Assembly (NCBI RefSeq): GCF_035046485.1
Contig: NC_085137.1
Coordinates: 17,513,346-17,577,345 of the forward strand
Origin: Aedes albopictus
Taxonomy: Eukaryota > Arthropoda > Insecta > Diptera > Culicidae
DNA: 64,000 nucleotides
Reading direction: 5' to 3'
Position numbers and translations under genes: made by a program. The notes beneath the pieces were generated by a model. The model was given only the letters and a program-made list of their open reading frames with translations, did no database searches and was not told the origin of the DNA. Of the stretch, positions 32,944 through 44,159 are shown one piece after another. Each line of letters starts with the position of its first letter. Positions within the stretch are counted from its first letter, which is position 1.

Positions 32944-33026
32944 CTGCGGCGGGAATCGAACCCGCGCTCCTCAGCACATTGCGGCTAAATGCTTGATGAC
33001 ACTAGCCGTACGGCCACGAAGCCCCA
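32944..33026 (-). mobile_element. tRNA-derived SINE head, minus strand
   Basis: The minus strand begins GGGGCTTCGTGGCCGTACGG (A-box region) and has a perfect B-box-like GCGGGTTCGATTCCCGC. The spacing resembles a long-variable-arm tRNA. SINE body probably continues down to about 32810. A functional tRNA gene is unlikely because the acceptor stem does not pair. Confidence 0.6.
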
Positions 33027-33264
33027 AAACTGGTGTATCACAAAACTATCTTGAAATGACTCATGATACGCCAGGGGGATTACAGATTACAGTCTAAAGT
33101 TTATTGTGAGACTAACTACTGTTACTATCAAGAGCTAAACTTCAGGATAGTTTGGACGATCCTCAATGTCCTAAAGGTTCATTATAATATACAGTAGACT
33201 TCAGGTTGGTCCAGTCGCCGCGATTGATTATGAAACGTTACTCAGTATGTCAGATATAGCTTAT

Positions 33265-33960
33265 GTTACGAGTGTAGACCTGAACTGAGTGTAGTTCTGA
33301 ACTCATAGATAGTTTGGCTGACCTGGAACGTTCCCATAGTGTCTCTGAATGATATTTGAGATTTCATGAGCTTCGCGGATCTCAGCAGATTATACTATGC
33401 TATTATTTATGGTTTGGACGACCGTGAATGACGCAAAGGTTTATACAAAAGGTTTATAGGTTTATAAAGGTAATGAAAAAGTAGACTTAAGATTGGTCCA
33501 GTAACCATGGATAAATATGCAACGATATTCAGTATAACAGATATGGCTGTTGTTACGAGTGTAGACCTGAAGTCCTGAACTCCAAAGTAAAATACATAAA
33601 ATTATTCTTGTAGATTTGAAGGGCTTCATTAGAGAACAGTTTGGACGACCCTGAATGTCCCAAGGGTTTATAATAATAAAAAAAAGAGACTTCAGATTGC
33701 TCCAGTAACTGCGGTTGATTATGCAGCGTTACTCAGTATAAGAGATATGGATACTGTTACGAGTGTAGACCTGAAGCCCTGAAATCCAAGGTAGTTTGGC
33801 TGATCTGGAATATCCCTATTGTGCCAATAAATGACATTATAGATGTCAAGAGCCTCACGGATCCTATACTATGCTATTATTTGTGGCGAAAATACATAAA
33901 ATTATTCTTGTTGATTCGATGGACTTCACTATAGGACAGTTTGGAACACCTAGAACATCC
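33265..33960. repeat. ~200-300-bp tandem repeat in copy A
   Basis: GTTACGAGTGTAGACCTGAA begins at 33265, 33552 and 33755. Units also share TAGTTTGGCTGACCTGGAA and GATTTCAAGAGC-like words with length variation. Copy B has homologous starts at 52945, 53533 and 53835. Confidence 0.75.
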
Positions 33961-34559
33961 CAGAATATAAAATACCTTTTGATCTTCTTGACGAAGGCTA
34001 AATGGATACATATAAACGAAACCCACATCCATGTTTAGCTTTTAGAACAACTGGTATGTCAATTATTTCGTTCTCCTAAATTTCATGGTGTTCAAGATGT
34101 TCTAGGTTATCAATAAAGTCCGAAATACAAATATCCCCATTTTTCCCTAATAAAGGACTCAATTTGCAACAACTTTGCCGTAGACAGTATTCTGTTTTAT
34201 CGAATGGGTGAATTTATACAGCCGTTTCTATGTTGGGGTCATATATGACCCCTCCGGCTTCAAAGGGTTAAGGAATTTTATTTTAAAATGGTTTTTGCTT
34301 CATTATCTAATAAAAATCAAAAACCAAAATGTAAATAAATGCATACAGTTTCACCTTGAGCTTTAGCTGTTAACGAATAAAGGTTTGCTCAAAATGGCTC
34401 CGTTATCTCTGCCTATCCACGATGATTTTCAAAGTGGTAACCTCTATTGTGTGTCTACGATGCACAAGTGATACTGTGAGCGGTGGTGTCAATATTGGAA
34501 AAGCTCGTTTCTAACAATAGCCATCACAATCCCTTAAAGAATCGCTATGGGGATTTTTA

Positions 34560-34860
34560 ATTAAATTTCGAAAGGAGCTCTTAGATCTGCATTTGGATAA
34601 GTTACTGGAGTAATCCCCAGAAAATTTACTGTCAATTATAGAGGATTTCTAAAAAAATATGTAGAAGCCATATATGGAGAAATTTCTGTAGAAATCCTCA
34701 AAAGGAATATCTGTAAGTATTTCTGAAGAAATCCAAGCAAGGAGATGTCTCAGCAAAAACTCCTCCATAATGGAGCAGGAAGGAAGGTCTTATGATAATC
34801 TAGAGAAATTTCTGAAGAAATCCTTACAAGAACCCCAAGAAAAATCCTTATAGGGATCCC
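34560..34860. repeat. Satellite type 1 block
   Basis: AAATTTCTGAAGAAATCC-like units in the purine-rich orientation, non-coding. A similar short block is at 35440-35680. Confidence 0.55.
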
Positions 34861-34935
34861 GCATAGTATTGTCAGCGCGGTAAAAAGTGAGAAAATGCAC
34901 CGAAAATTGTTTTTTTTTTTAATCTATGCGAGATA

Positions 34936-35283
34936 GAGAATTGCGCCACTTATATATTCGTCTGTTTTCCACGACGCAGTATCATAACGTCCGAGGCCAT
35001 AATGTCCCAGGACTTTATGGCACATTTTTTTCGAGGCATAAAGTCCGAACATACAGATACGGCACGAAGTCCAAGGAAAGAAGGCACATAGGATATTATG
35101 ACGCATCCAAGGTTTTGGACGTTATTTCGCAAAAAAAAAACGCGACTTAAAGACCGGGACAGTATGGCCTCGGATTTTGTGATCCAGCCCCGTTTTCCAC
35201 TATAACTCAGTCAAATTTGAACTGAGTTATAGTGGAAAACAGACGAATATAGAAGCCACCGCCCAAGTGGTGCGATACCCTAC
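34936..35283. mobile_element. TIR element with nested insertion; relative of the 51442 element
   Basis: Outer arms: TTGCGCCACTTATATATTCG on the left against CCCAAGTGGTGCGATACCC on the right, and TCGTCTGTTTTCCAC mirrored by GTGGAAAACAGACGA. The middle (about 34975-35195) is an unrelated insertion with recurring words such as CATAACGTCC, GGCATAAAGTCC and GCACGAAGTCC. Confidence 0.65.
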
Positions 35284-35969
35284 CTAACTTCGAAAGTTAT
35301 GCGTTCAATTCGTATCTGGATGCGCTTTGTAGAACCCAACTTCCGAAGTTGGGCATCTCGCATAGATTTTAAGAAATATCTATTATCGCTGTAAACCATT
35401 TTCTACCGAACTTTTAGTAATATTTCACGATAAACAAAGAAGCAACTCCTTGTAATTCCCCGGAGGTAGAATTTGCGGAAGAATGCCAGTAGACATTCCT
35501 GAAAGTATCCCAACAAGAAACCCTGGAGCAATATCTGTGAAAATTCCTCAGACAAGGTCTGAGCATGAACTTGTGAAGGAATATCAGGAATATTTTTTGA
35601 AGAATACCAAAGAAATTCATCACTGGAATCTATGGTGGAATTTCTGAAGGTATGATATATGAGATGTTGGGTGTTATGGTTATACGTTTACCACACGATA
35701 TATAAATGCAAGAGAATGTAAAGGTGGAGTAGTAAGCTCTGTCCCAGTAGGGATGTAATGCAACAGGTGAGTGTGAAAAAAGAAGAAGTTTATATCTAAA
35801 TATTATGGATAATATTTGTCACATAAGTGAAGACAAAATAAGGCTCACAAAGATTTTTTTTTTTTCAGAATGACCATTAAAACTTGCTTGTCAACAATCA
35901 TTCCACATCAAAGTGTTTAACACCTTTGACGACCTTTGAAAAGTATCTACTCACGCAAACCATACTAAC

Positions 35970-36345
35970 CTTTTCGAAAGATACCATTCCGCACCGAGTA
36001 GGAAAGATCCTTGAAGCTGATGGTAACCGGTTTGAACAGCCGCGCAGCGGCCAAGGAAGACGCAGTGGATCCCCCTCCCATACTGGGACTACGATCGAAT
36101 CCCGGATGAGTAAGGGGCATCTTCAACGGGGGCAAACCCAAGGTAATTGGACGTTTTGCCACCAACCCAGTAGCTGCTTCGTCCTGGTCCATCACCTGGA
36201 TCATCAATTCCGCTTCCTTGAATTGTGTCACTTCCTCCTCGACGGCCAGCGGAGCAATCCTCCGGCTGCTCCCACTAGGGCTATCGTCCACAGTGTTGCT
36301 CGTGCTGCTGCTGCTCGTCTCGCACATCTCGTACGACTCCGCCAT
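35970..36345 (-). CDS. ABCG-subfamily transporter, first coding exon (gene 2)
   Basis: On the minus strand an ATG at 36345-36343 (context GAG ATG G, a good Kozak fit) opens 125 codons plus one base. The exon ends at 35970, where AAG|GTTAGT is a strong donor. The N-terminus is Ser/Glu-rich and cytosolic in character, without a signal peptide. The end reads PVTISFKDLSYSVRNG, the conserved start of the nucleotide-binding domain of White/ABCG1-type half-transporters, just before the Walker A segment expected in exon 2. The product would be an ATP-driven membrane half-transporter that dimerises and moves lipids or similar small molecules. No further exon was found below 35970, so intron 1 is probably more than 35 kb. 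The exact orthologue is not identified. Confidence 0.8.
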
Positions 36346-37440
36346 CTCGAACTCGGGGGATATTGAACTTTCACTTCTTCGCTTGTTCTTCAGCCTCTTT
36401 CACAACAAACATTCGCGTTCTTTTGCTCGAGATTGCACGGATTCTTGCGGACTGTCGCAAATTGAGACGGAAATTTTTCACCACACTAGTTCACTCGACG
36501 GAATCCGCGGTTCTAAAAATACAACCACCAGGCTTCTGTCCACCTTAATCTACCGTAACTTGCCTTACAACAACCGACACGCGGTGCACTGCACTGTACG
36601 GGCTCTCCTTGACTTGTTAATCTGATTCACGCTACCTCTGGTGCGGCCACACTTGGATGCAATTATTTTCACAAACTGAAATAACTCACAATATCTTATC
36701 GTTTCGATTCTCGGCTGTTCCCTGCGGTAATCTTCCCCGTTGCTGTCGCGGTTTGGTTGCCGTGGACTTGGAACCTGATCTGAGCGGCGATGTTGTCTTA
36801 AGCCCCTCTCTACCATCCAAGCGTGGGCTCAACGACATTGAAATCGGAGAGCCTGTCGCAGAACTGGCCTGTCGTCGCCACTTTTCCCAGCTACAACCAT
36901 TCAACTCCAACGAACCAAGCGGGGAGAAAATGCTTCGAATTAGGTCAGCAGCTGCCCGAAAGCGACCTTGCCAGAACTCCAACACCATCCATATTTCTTC
37001 GCGTCGTTTCGTACCGATAAGAACACTCGAGCTGTCGCCAACCGAACTCTTCAAACAGAACTTCCCTACTGATCGCGACCAGATGAACAAAAGAAAGTCG
37101 CACTTGCACTTGTGTGATTAATTACACCCAACGAGCTGAAGTATCTCGCGATTTCACTGCACAACCAACCAGCCACCGCCTAGGTCAAACTCTTCTATTA
37201 CAATATTCTATTCGGACGCAGACTGCATTCATACAGTGCAGAAAATGCAGCGCAGCTGAGTGAGCAGACCACGGAAACGGGTTGGGAATCGAAGCGCGCG
37301 CGCAACTTCCGCGACGATCCGCGCACTGTCGACTCACGATGAATACTGAATGAGCTCGAGCGATGGGGCGCATTATCGCCGTCGCGCATGGAGACTGCCG
37401 CCAGCCGCCGTCGACTAGCCCGGTTGATACGTTGTGTGGT
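36346..37440 (-). promoter_or_regulatory. Probable 5' UTR and promoter region of ABCG gene 2
   Basis: Upstream of the start codon the sequence is GC-richer, CpG-containing and free of recognisable repeats for about 1.1 kb, unlike the flanks. An insect Initiator-like TCAGT lies on the minus strand at 36679-36675. Several frames are open on both strands (for example 36657-37121) but none reads as a protein family, so they are probably UTR artefacts. The transcription start is not determined. Confidence 0.4.
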
Positions 37441-37564
37441 TAGTCGGTTTGTGGAAACATGTGAGAGCTAATCGCAGCAGCAGAGTATATTGGGTACATT
37501 GCGGTTTGCTTGTGTACGCCAGTGTCAGTGAGTTACGATGGTTTTGCGGAAGGTGGTTGATTCA

Positions 37565-37712
37565 CCAGGGTGCGAGGACGCCATCTTTTAGAATCCAACA
37601 TGTTGTATGTAAACATTTGTGTATCCACAAAGGATTCCATTGTGGATACACGATAGATGTTGGCTCCTGTCAGATGCATTAGGTTGGATTAGGGTTGCCA
37701 CATACGTGGGTT
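37565..37712 (+). repeat. Dispersed inverted repeat, copy 1
   Basis: The segment from about GAGGACGCCATCTTTTAG to GGTTGCCACATACGTG reappears reverse-complemented at 56827-56975. Inside, TGTGTATCCACAA and TTGTGGATACACGA form a local stem. Confidence 0.8.
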
Positions 37713-37868
37713 GATTGCACTCAAAATGACCAGAAACTCTGAACAAAGCCAGTGAGTGTCTTAGTCTGGACTGAGAGCAACTCGGTGCAACCGAGAGAAG
37801 GTTACTTTAGTTATACCGTAGAATCAAATCCTAGTCCTATATCTTCTATGATGTCAATAAGAGCCCCA

Positions 37869-37993
37869 TTAACCCGGGAGCGGTCGCGTCGTGTACTGAG
37901 TACACGCACCGTGAAAAATGCACGCTTATGTGGTACACAGCGTGAGCGTGGTGTCGCTGAAGGTGGTTGAAGACGCAACTGCTCGAGGGTTAA
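37869..37993. mobile_element. TTAA-bounded short element (125 bp)
   Basis: TTAA at both ends with termini CCCGGGAGCGGTCGCGTC and, reversed, CCCTCGAGCAGTTGCGTC. This is a piggyBac-like layout with no coding. Confidence 0.65.
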
Positions 37994-38846
37994 ACTATTC
38001 ATATTTAAATTTAATAAATATTGGTTTTTGCTTCAATATTACCCTTCTGATACACTAGTTTTTTTTTTTGCCGATTTAAATCATTTGAGAAGGGGGAGAG
38101 AATGATACGACAAGATAAACAAATGTAGTTTAATTAAAGAAAAAAAATCCAAGTATAATACGTTTTTACCATTCTTCCAATATTGTGCAAAAGAAAATTT
38201 AATAATGATAATTATAAAGGGAGGTTGCAGGGGCGTTTCAAGGGGTGTCAAGGGGTTTCAGCAGGGTACCAGGAGATTTCAGTGGGAGTTTTCGGGGGTC
38301 TGAGGGGGTTTTCGAAAGCATTGCAGAGAGTTTCAGAGGATTTTCGATGGGTTTGAGAGGCGTTACAGGTACTTTTTCGGGGGTTCCCGAGGGCGAGATT
38401 CAGAGGCGTTACAAAGTGTCGCAAGTGTGTTACATAGGGTCCATGTGGGTTTTAGGGGAGTTTAGGAGACATTTCATGAAATTTCAGAGGATTTTCCGTG
38501 ACCCCATCACAGTATATTTGGTAACGTCCCTGAATTGCCCTTTGATTTTGGGTATTTTTGAAACCCCCTTACACGACCGTGTCCTGAAATGCCTCGAAAA
38601 GCTCTTGAAATCATCAACCCCTTTGGACGCCTTTAATAGTCTCCAGATATCCTCTGAAACGCACCTGAAAACTCCTTGAAACGCCCCTAAAACCTCTGGG
38701 AAAATGTTCCGGAAACCCCCTGAAATTTCCTGAAATGTATTTGAAATGCCTTGAAACACCCCTCAAACCCCTTTAAATGCTCTTCAAAGGCTTCTGAGAC
38801 CCTCTGAATTGCCTTTAAAGTCCCTTAAAACGTACCTGCAACTTCC

Positions 38847-39465
38847 TTAACCCTCTAATACCAAATCCTGTCTTAAGACGGGGTATAGTTTGAGCATTTT
38901 TGTAATTTTTGTTTCGTGGAAAATCAAATTTTTTATATTTTTGGTTGATATTAAGGACTGTTCTGTATATCTCAAAATGGTTTTTGGTGTGTTTTTAAGC
39001 GCATTTACATTTTTTAAAAATCATTGAAAAATTGGTGTTTTAGTCACCTTTTAGAAGTCATTGTTTATTTTGTATTGAATCGCTACAATTAACATATTTT
39101 AAATTTTTCCCAAATCATTCTATCCTTGTTTAACAGTTTAATGGAATCGAATACACTCTAAAATTATTTTCCATAAAATTACACGGAAAATATTTTTTTC
39201 TGTGAAAAAAAAATAATAATATTTCAACAATAATCATAAAACCTCAAAATGTTTTCATCTCAAAAAATCCGTTCCCCAAATTGACTTCCAGGAAAAATAT
39301 AAAAGTGTGAGGATGTTCAAAAATAAAAATTAGAAAAATCTAAAACTGAAATTCACGAAATCGAGATTTAAAAAGAATCATCTTCCAAAACATGTTTAAA
39401 TCGATTTCAGATGACGAAAAATGATATTTAGATCAAAAACAAAAAATTGGGTATTGGAGGGTTAA
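38847..39465. mobile_element. TTAA-bounded element (619 bp)
   Basis: TTAA at 38847-38850 and 39462-39465. Termini are CCCTCTAATACCAAAT and, reversed, CCCTCCAATACCCAAT. The interior is AT-rich and non-coding. It is inserted into the type 2 satellite. Confidence 0.8.
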
Positions 39466-39615
39466 TACTATTGAAACACCCCTGAATTCCCCGTAATCCC
39501 CGTAAGTCAGCAAACCTTAACAGAATCCGGTTTAAGGGAGACTTGGTGTTTTCAGGGGTTTCAGGGGGATAATAGAGACATTTCAGGAGGTTTCTAGAAG
39601 ATTTTTAGAACCATC

Positions 39616-39826
39616 CAGGGCCGGATGTACGGGAGGGCCAGGGGGCCGGGCCCCAGGCCCCCACATTTTAGGGGCTCCCACAAAGACCTTTTTTTGGTTA
39701 TTACACATCAACTTTATGTTTCATATTGTTCAAATACTGTTAGTAAACAAAACATTTTTTATGCCCTTCACCAAGAGCCCTCCGCATTCGCTCGGGCCCG
39801 GCGCTACTATCCCTAATTCGGGCCTG
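39616..39826. mobile_element. hAT-like short element (211 bp)
   Basis: Begins CAGGGCCGGATGTACGGG and ends CCTAATTCGGGCCTG; the CAGGGCCGGAT start and GC-rich subterminal block match the element at 21002. Flanks GAACCATC and GAGACATC match at 6 of 8 bases, consistent with a decayed 8-bp target-site duplication. Confidence 0.6.
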
Positions 39827-40430
39827 GAGACATCACATGTGTTTTGAAACGCCCCTGAAATACCCTTTGATTTAAAGGAGTCTTGAAACACCCTGATATA
39901 TCTCGGACCTGAAATGCCTGGAAACGCTCCTGAATCCTCTATTATCCCATTGAAACGCCCTGGGAATCATCATAACCAATTAGAAATGCCTATGAAACCC
40001 TTCGGACGCTTTTAATAGGGTCCATAAAACCCCTGAAACGCACCTGAAACTCCCTGAAACTCCCTGAAACTTCCTAGGAACGCTTTTACAATGTTCTTGA
40101 ACACCTGGAAACTCTCTTAAATGACTCTGAAATATCTTGAGACGCCCCTCAAACCCCTTGCAACGCCATTTAAAGCCTTCTAAGATCCCTTGAATTATCC
40201 TTAAGGCCCCTTAAAATGCCCCTGAAACCCCCTTAATACAATTGAAATGCCCCTTAATTCCCCGTATCCCCCTGAAAACGCCAAAAAATCTTGACATAAC
40301 GCTCTTGAAAGGCTCTTCACATCCCCTGATACAACTCCTTAAAATGCCCCTGAAGCCCCTTGGAAACCCTTTTTTGTTGGGCTCTATTGGAACTTTCTGG
40401 AAACCCTCTTAGCCCCACCTCAAATGCCCA

Positions 40431-41025
40431 GGAGCAAGACCTGTTCTCGCAAACTAGATTCCCTCATTAAAGTTAAAACTTTATTTATGCATAAATTTCC
40501 CTCATTATATGGAAATAAAATATAAAAACAAATTAAATTGAAATAATCTGATATCAAAATTTGATATCTAATTGTTACTGATTACAAATTATGTTTTCGA
40601 TTTGCTATAATATTGTTGTGGGACTTTTCTCGAGTTCCTTCTAGAGTAGTCTGGAAATCAAGCCTTGAGTTCAATAATTAGAAGACGAACTGTAAATACA
40701 TGTTGTTGCTTACTCGGACTAATGCGAGCTACATATGTAATCTCATACTGAATCATGTATTAATCCGCAGGTCTCTGATTGTAGCCATGCCTTGATTTCC
40801 GGGTACTACAGATGACCAGACACAAGAGTAATTTGCAAATGAATTTCTGTTGGTAATAGGAATCAATATTACACCAATCAAGACCTTCAAATCAAGCTAT
40901 AGATAAACTGTTATTACAGATATTTGCATGCATGACGCTTCTGTAGGGTACATAAGCTCATAGTGTATCTTTTGTCGATCTCGAAGTCTTTTAAAACTAT
41001 TCCTAAGAATATTTGATTTAGGTCA
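40431..41025. other. No recognised feature
   Basis: AT-rich non-coding sequence between the satellite and the element at 41026. Confidence 0.35.
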
Positions 41026-41643
41026 TCCCGGGTAGACGAGAATATCTAAATCATATCTCAAATCGAACACTTTTTGCTGTCATAGCTCGATGTGATATTG
41101 ATAAGTTATTCAAAAATCTAATGAATATCGCACGAATAGCTCAAAGTGATATGATGTCAGTTTTTGTTTTTGTCGAAATAGCTGAAAATTTCTACATAAG
41201 AACAAGTTTAGCTCTTCTGCACGAAATGGAACACATACACCCATAGATATGGCTCAATGTTAGTGAAATGCCATGTGCCCCTTTCTGAGCTGTGAAAACG
41301 AAGAACCGCATGCTCTTATTTTTATGTTATTTACAACAGCGAGCCACAGTTGAGTGGTAAGCATCGCGGCCTGTGAATCCTAAGGTCGTAGGTTCGATGC
41401 TGCATGCTGACATTTTTTTAATTTTTTTTTCCAGGAAAAAGTGACAAATCTTGTCTGCTATTATTTTGATCTTGTAATATCTTAACGAGCTATTATTGAG
41501 TAGTTCACCATATTAGATTTTGCTATTATTTCTGTTCTTTAACCTCTTATATCAATCAATCCAATATCAGTTTTTGCTCTTCAGTAATTCAATCTATCAT
41601 AGCAGAATATGCTATTCATCAGATTTTTCCACCTACTCGGGAT
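41026..41643. mobile_element. TIR element (~618 bp) with a tRNA-like insert
   Basis: Termini TCCCGGGTAGACGAGAA and, reversed, TCCCGAGTAGGTGGAAA continue into ATCT-containing subterminal sequence. At 41340-41413 on plus a tRNA-like unit has AGTTGAGTGGTAAGC as A box and GGTCGTAGGTTCGATGC as B box, probably a SINE inserted later. Confidence 0.55.
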
Positions 41644-41718
41644 ACCTTAATTACAGAGAACTGCTGATAGGCAGAAATGACGGAGTTCCGAAGCCTAATT
41701 CACCAGACATAGACACCA

Positions 41719-43205
41719 ACGCACCACTTGTTCATCGACTTTAAGGCGGCATACGACAGTATCGACCGCACTGGGCAATGGAAAACCATGGGCGAGAACA
41801 GCTTTCCCGGTAAGCTTACCAGAATGATAAGAGCAACGATGGACGGTGTGCAGAACAGCGTAAGGATTTCGGGTGAACTATCCAGTTCATTCCAATCTCG
41901 ACGGGGACTATGACAAGGCGATGGACTTTCCTGCCTACTATCGCCCTGGAAGGTGTTATGTGACGAGCCGGGCTCAACAGCCGGGGTACGATCTTCACGG
42001 AATCCGGCCAATTTGTCTGTTTTGCGGATGACATGGATATTATTGCTAGAACATTTGGAACGATGGCAGAACTGTACACCCGTCTGAAATGTGAAGCAGC
42101 ACAGGTCGGACTGGTGGTGAATGCGGCTAAGACAAAGTACATGCTGGTAGGTGGGACTGAGCGAGACAGGACAAGCCTTGGCAGCAATGTAACGATAGAC
42201 GGCGATATTTTCGAGGTGGTAGAAGAATTCGTCTACCTCGGTTCCTTGCTAACGGCTGACAATATCGTGAGCCGTGAAATACGAAGGCGCATCATCAGCG
42301 GAAGTCGGGCCTACTACGGGCTCCAGAAGAAACTGCGGTCAAAAAAGATTCACTCCCGCACCAAATGTACCATGTACAAGACGTTAATAAGACCGGTAGT
42401 TCTCTACGGACACGAGACATGGACGATGCTCGAGGAGGACCTACAAGCACTCGGAGTTTTCGAGCGACGGGTGCTAAAAACGATCTTCGGCGGCGTACAG
42501 GAGAACGGTGTGTGGCGGAGAAGGATGAACCACGAGCTCGTTGCACTTTACGGAAAGTGGCCAAAGCCGGAAGGATACGGTGGGCAGGGCATGTTGCAAG
42601 AATGCCGGACAACAACCCTGCAAAGTTGGTGATTGCTTACCATCCGGTTGGTACAAGAAGGCGTGGGGCGCAGAGAGCACGATGGGCGGACCAGGTGAAG
42701 CGTGACCTCCCGAGCAGGAATTAATAACTGACACATAACTGCAGCATGCCAAAGTCAGGTATCATACCAAAACAAGGTATTGGTCGGTTATCCAGGTATT
42801 GAAAATAACTTATTTTAGTATTTTGTAGGTATTGATAAAATACCTCAAAGAGTTATTGGTGTGGTGTTGAGAACTGCTTTCAATTATGGAAAAATCACTA
42901 CTTGTAAAAATAGGGGATTATTATTTAAGTATTGCCATACCTGAGTTCATTATTCACGTGTTATGCACAGAATATACACCAGTTATTATTTTAGGTATTT
43001 TACCTCTTATGCAGGGCTTCTTGATACCTCATTCAGGTTGTAGGTATTCGGTTTTCCATACCTGAGTTTGGTATTCTTCAGCTATTTTCTCCTGCTGGGG
43101 CTGGCGAGCGTTGGAGAGCTGCAGCTGCAAATCGTGTATTATGTAGGCAAATTGTTGATTTAGTGTTATCATGAATTTGATGTTGAACTAAATAAATGAA
43201 AAAAT
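41719..43205 (+). pseudogene. Non-LTR retrotransposon RT remnant (RTE/JAM-like, tentative)
   Basis: The sequence begins with FIDFKAAYDSIDR (RT block A), has an in-frame stop and frameshift near 41910, then CFADDMDII (the catalytic FADD box) and a C-terminal half containing ETWTMLEEDLQALGVFERR and RWAGHVARMPDN across another shift. The frame is interrupted by a TIR element at 42713. After it, 43098-43170 still reads as the LINE C-terminus ending in a stop, followed by a short A-rich 3' end near 43205. Related fragments lie at 48006-48496 and 58341-59130. Confidence 0.75.
42713..43096. mobile_element. TIR element (~384 bp) in the LINE C-terminus
   Basis: Ends AGCAGGAATTAATAACTG and, reversed, AGCAGGAGAAAATAGCTG. 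The interior contains many GGTATT/AATACC words. LINE coding text resumes immediately to the right. Confidence 0.6.
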
Positions 43206-43224
43206 GAGGTTCTCAGAGCTATCA

Positions 43225-44071
43225 TACCGTCAAGGCGCCATTCACCGTGGGGGCTCCATTCACCGTGTGCCTTCGAATATTTTTTCATTATTTCCATATT
43301 ATGATTGAATGATATGACAATTTCCCTTCAATTTCACCAATACAACACTAATGTATTGTTACCATGTCAAAACGCTTATTAGAAACATTTAAAAGTATCA
43401 TTTTGACACTAAAGTGTGCTTACATGAAGCCGGTTTCTGCTTGTTCACTGCATTCATAGTGAAAAAAACGAAAACTGCGCTAAGGTGATTTAAGCGATAA
43501 ACTAAATGTAGTAACGTTTTTATTCCACCAAGAAGCAATTAAATTCACATATCAGGTATGTATTTTGCATTACCGAAGTAAGTTTAACAAGAAAGTACGA
43601 TTACTCGTACGTTTTAATTGAAACAAAAAAAGCACGGTAAATGGGTATCCTAAAAATCAATGGTCTCCATTCACCGTGCCCCATATTGTCCCATATATCT
43701 AAAAAAAATCAAAAATTTGAACATTCGTTTTTCTAATAAAATCATGCAAGTTATTACTTAAAATGAATTTAAACGAAGAAAATTCCCCTGGCAGGGTTGT
43801 TTTGATCATTTTTAAACAAAGTAGAATAAAATTTCTCATACACGGTGAATGGTGACCTACCACGGAATTAGGTGACCCTACTACCCTTTACTAATTGTAC
43901 TATATCACCGAATTTTGTGAAAATTTTTCTACTTCTGTGGATATTGCTTTAATTTTAACCTATTATGAAGGCAATTGAATGCGACACCAACAATGTTTAT
44001 AAGACTTGTGTCAAATGACAGCCCTTATTTCCTTCGAATCCTCTTAGATCCACGGTGAATGGTTGACGGTA
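43225..44071. mobile_element. TACCGTC-ended TIR element (847 bp) with repeated CCATTCACCGTG
   Basis: The left end TACCGTCAAGGCGCCATTC and reversed right end TACCGTCAACCATTCACCG share TACCGTCAA and CCATTCACCGTG. The dodecamer recurs near 43239, 43257 and 43666, and inverted near 43840 and 44050. Flanking TA suggests a Tc1/mariner-type target. Non-coding. Confidence 0.7.
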
Positions 44072-44088
44072 GATCCAAAATAAAATTT

Positions 44089-44156
44089 ATAAAGTTTTAT
44101 GACAGTTCTCAAATTAGCCTTGTAGAGGCTAATTGGTCATCAAAATGTTACTTGGG
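44089..44156. repeat. Repeated element end (copy 2 of 2)
   Basis: Diverged copy of 28228-28298, ending in AAAATGTTACTTGGG in both places. Confidence 0.55.
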
Positions 44157-44159
44157 AAT

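Larger units (their letters stand above)
30543..33040. mobile_element. 2.5-kb composite insertion inside copy A
   Basis: Aligned by eye with copy B, element sequence stops after ...GTGTAGACCTG at 30542 and resumes with ACTATCTTGAAATGACTCATG at about 33043. About 44 bases present in copy B (near 52683-52727) are missing here. The insert is itself composite: a 58-bp tandem repeat, a TIR element at 32650 and a SINE head at 32944. No target-site duplication was recognised. Confidence 0.6.
29831..34271. mobile_element. TTAA-flanked repeat-rich element, copy A (4441 bp)
   Basis: TTAA at 29831-29834 and 34268-34271 bound termini CTTTTTGAAGCCGGA and, reversed, CCCTTTGAAGCCGGA. This is the piggyBac-like pattern of a TTAA target and CCC-start TIR. 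The interior is non-coding and consists largely of tandem repeats, with a 2.5-kb insertion at about 30543-33040. Without the insertion it is about 1.9 kb, close to copy B (51886-54472) without its insertions. Confidence 0.75.
38210..40430. repeat. Satellite type 2 array with two insertions
   Basis: 38210-38480 has the G-rich form (GGGTTTCAGGGG) on plus; 38590-38840 and 39840-40430 have the C-rich form (CCCTGAAACGCC). The array is broken by a TTAA element at 38847-39465 and a hAT-like element at 39616-39826. Orientation therefore changes at least once. Confidence 0.65.

Noticed and set aside
35884..36366. 160-residue plus-strand frame
   Set aside because: It is the antisense shadow of the ABCG exon, which has the conserved protein features, start context and splice donor.
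36657..37121. 154-residue plus frame and 134-residue minus frame upstream of ABCG exon 1
   Set aside because: The minus frame could be a coding 5' exon, but it has no family similarity and no clear splice sites; treated as UTR or promoter sequence.
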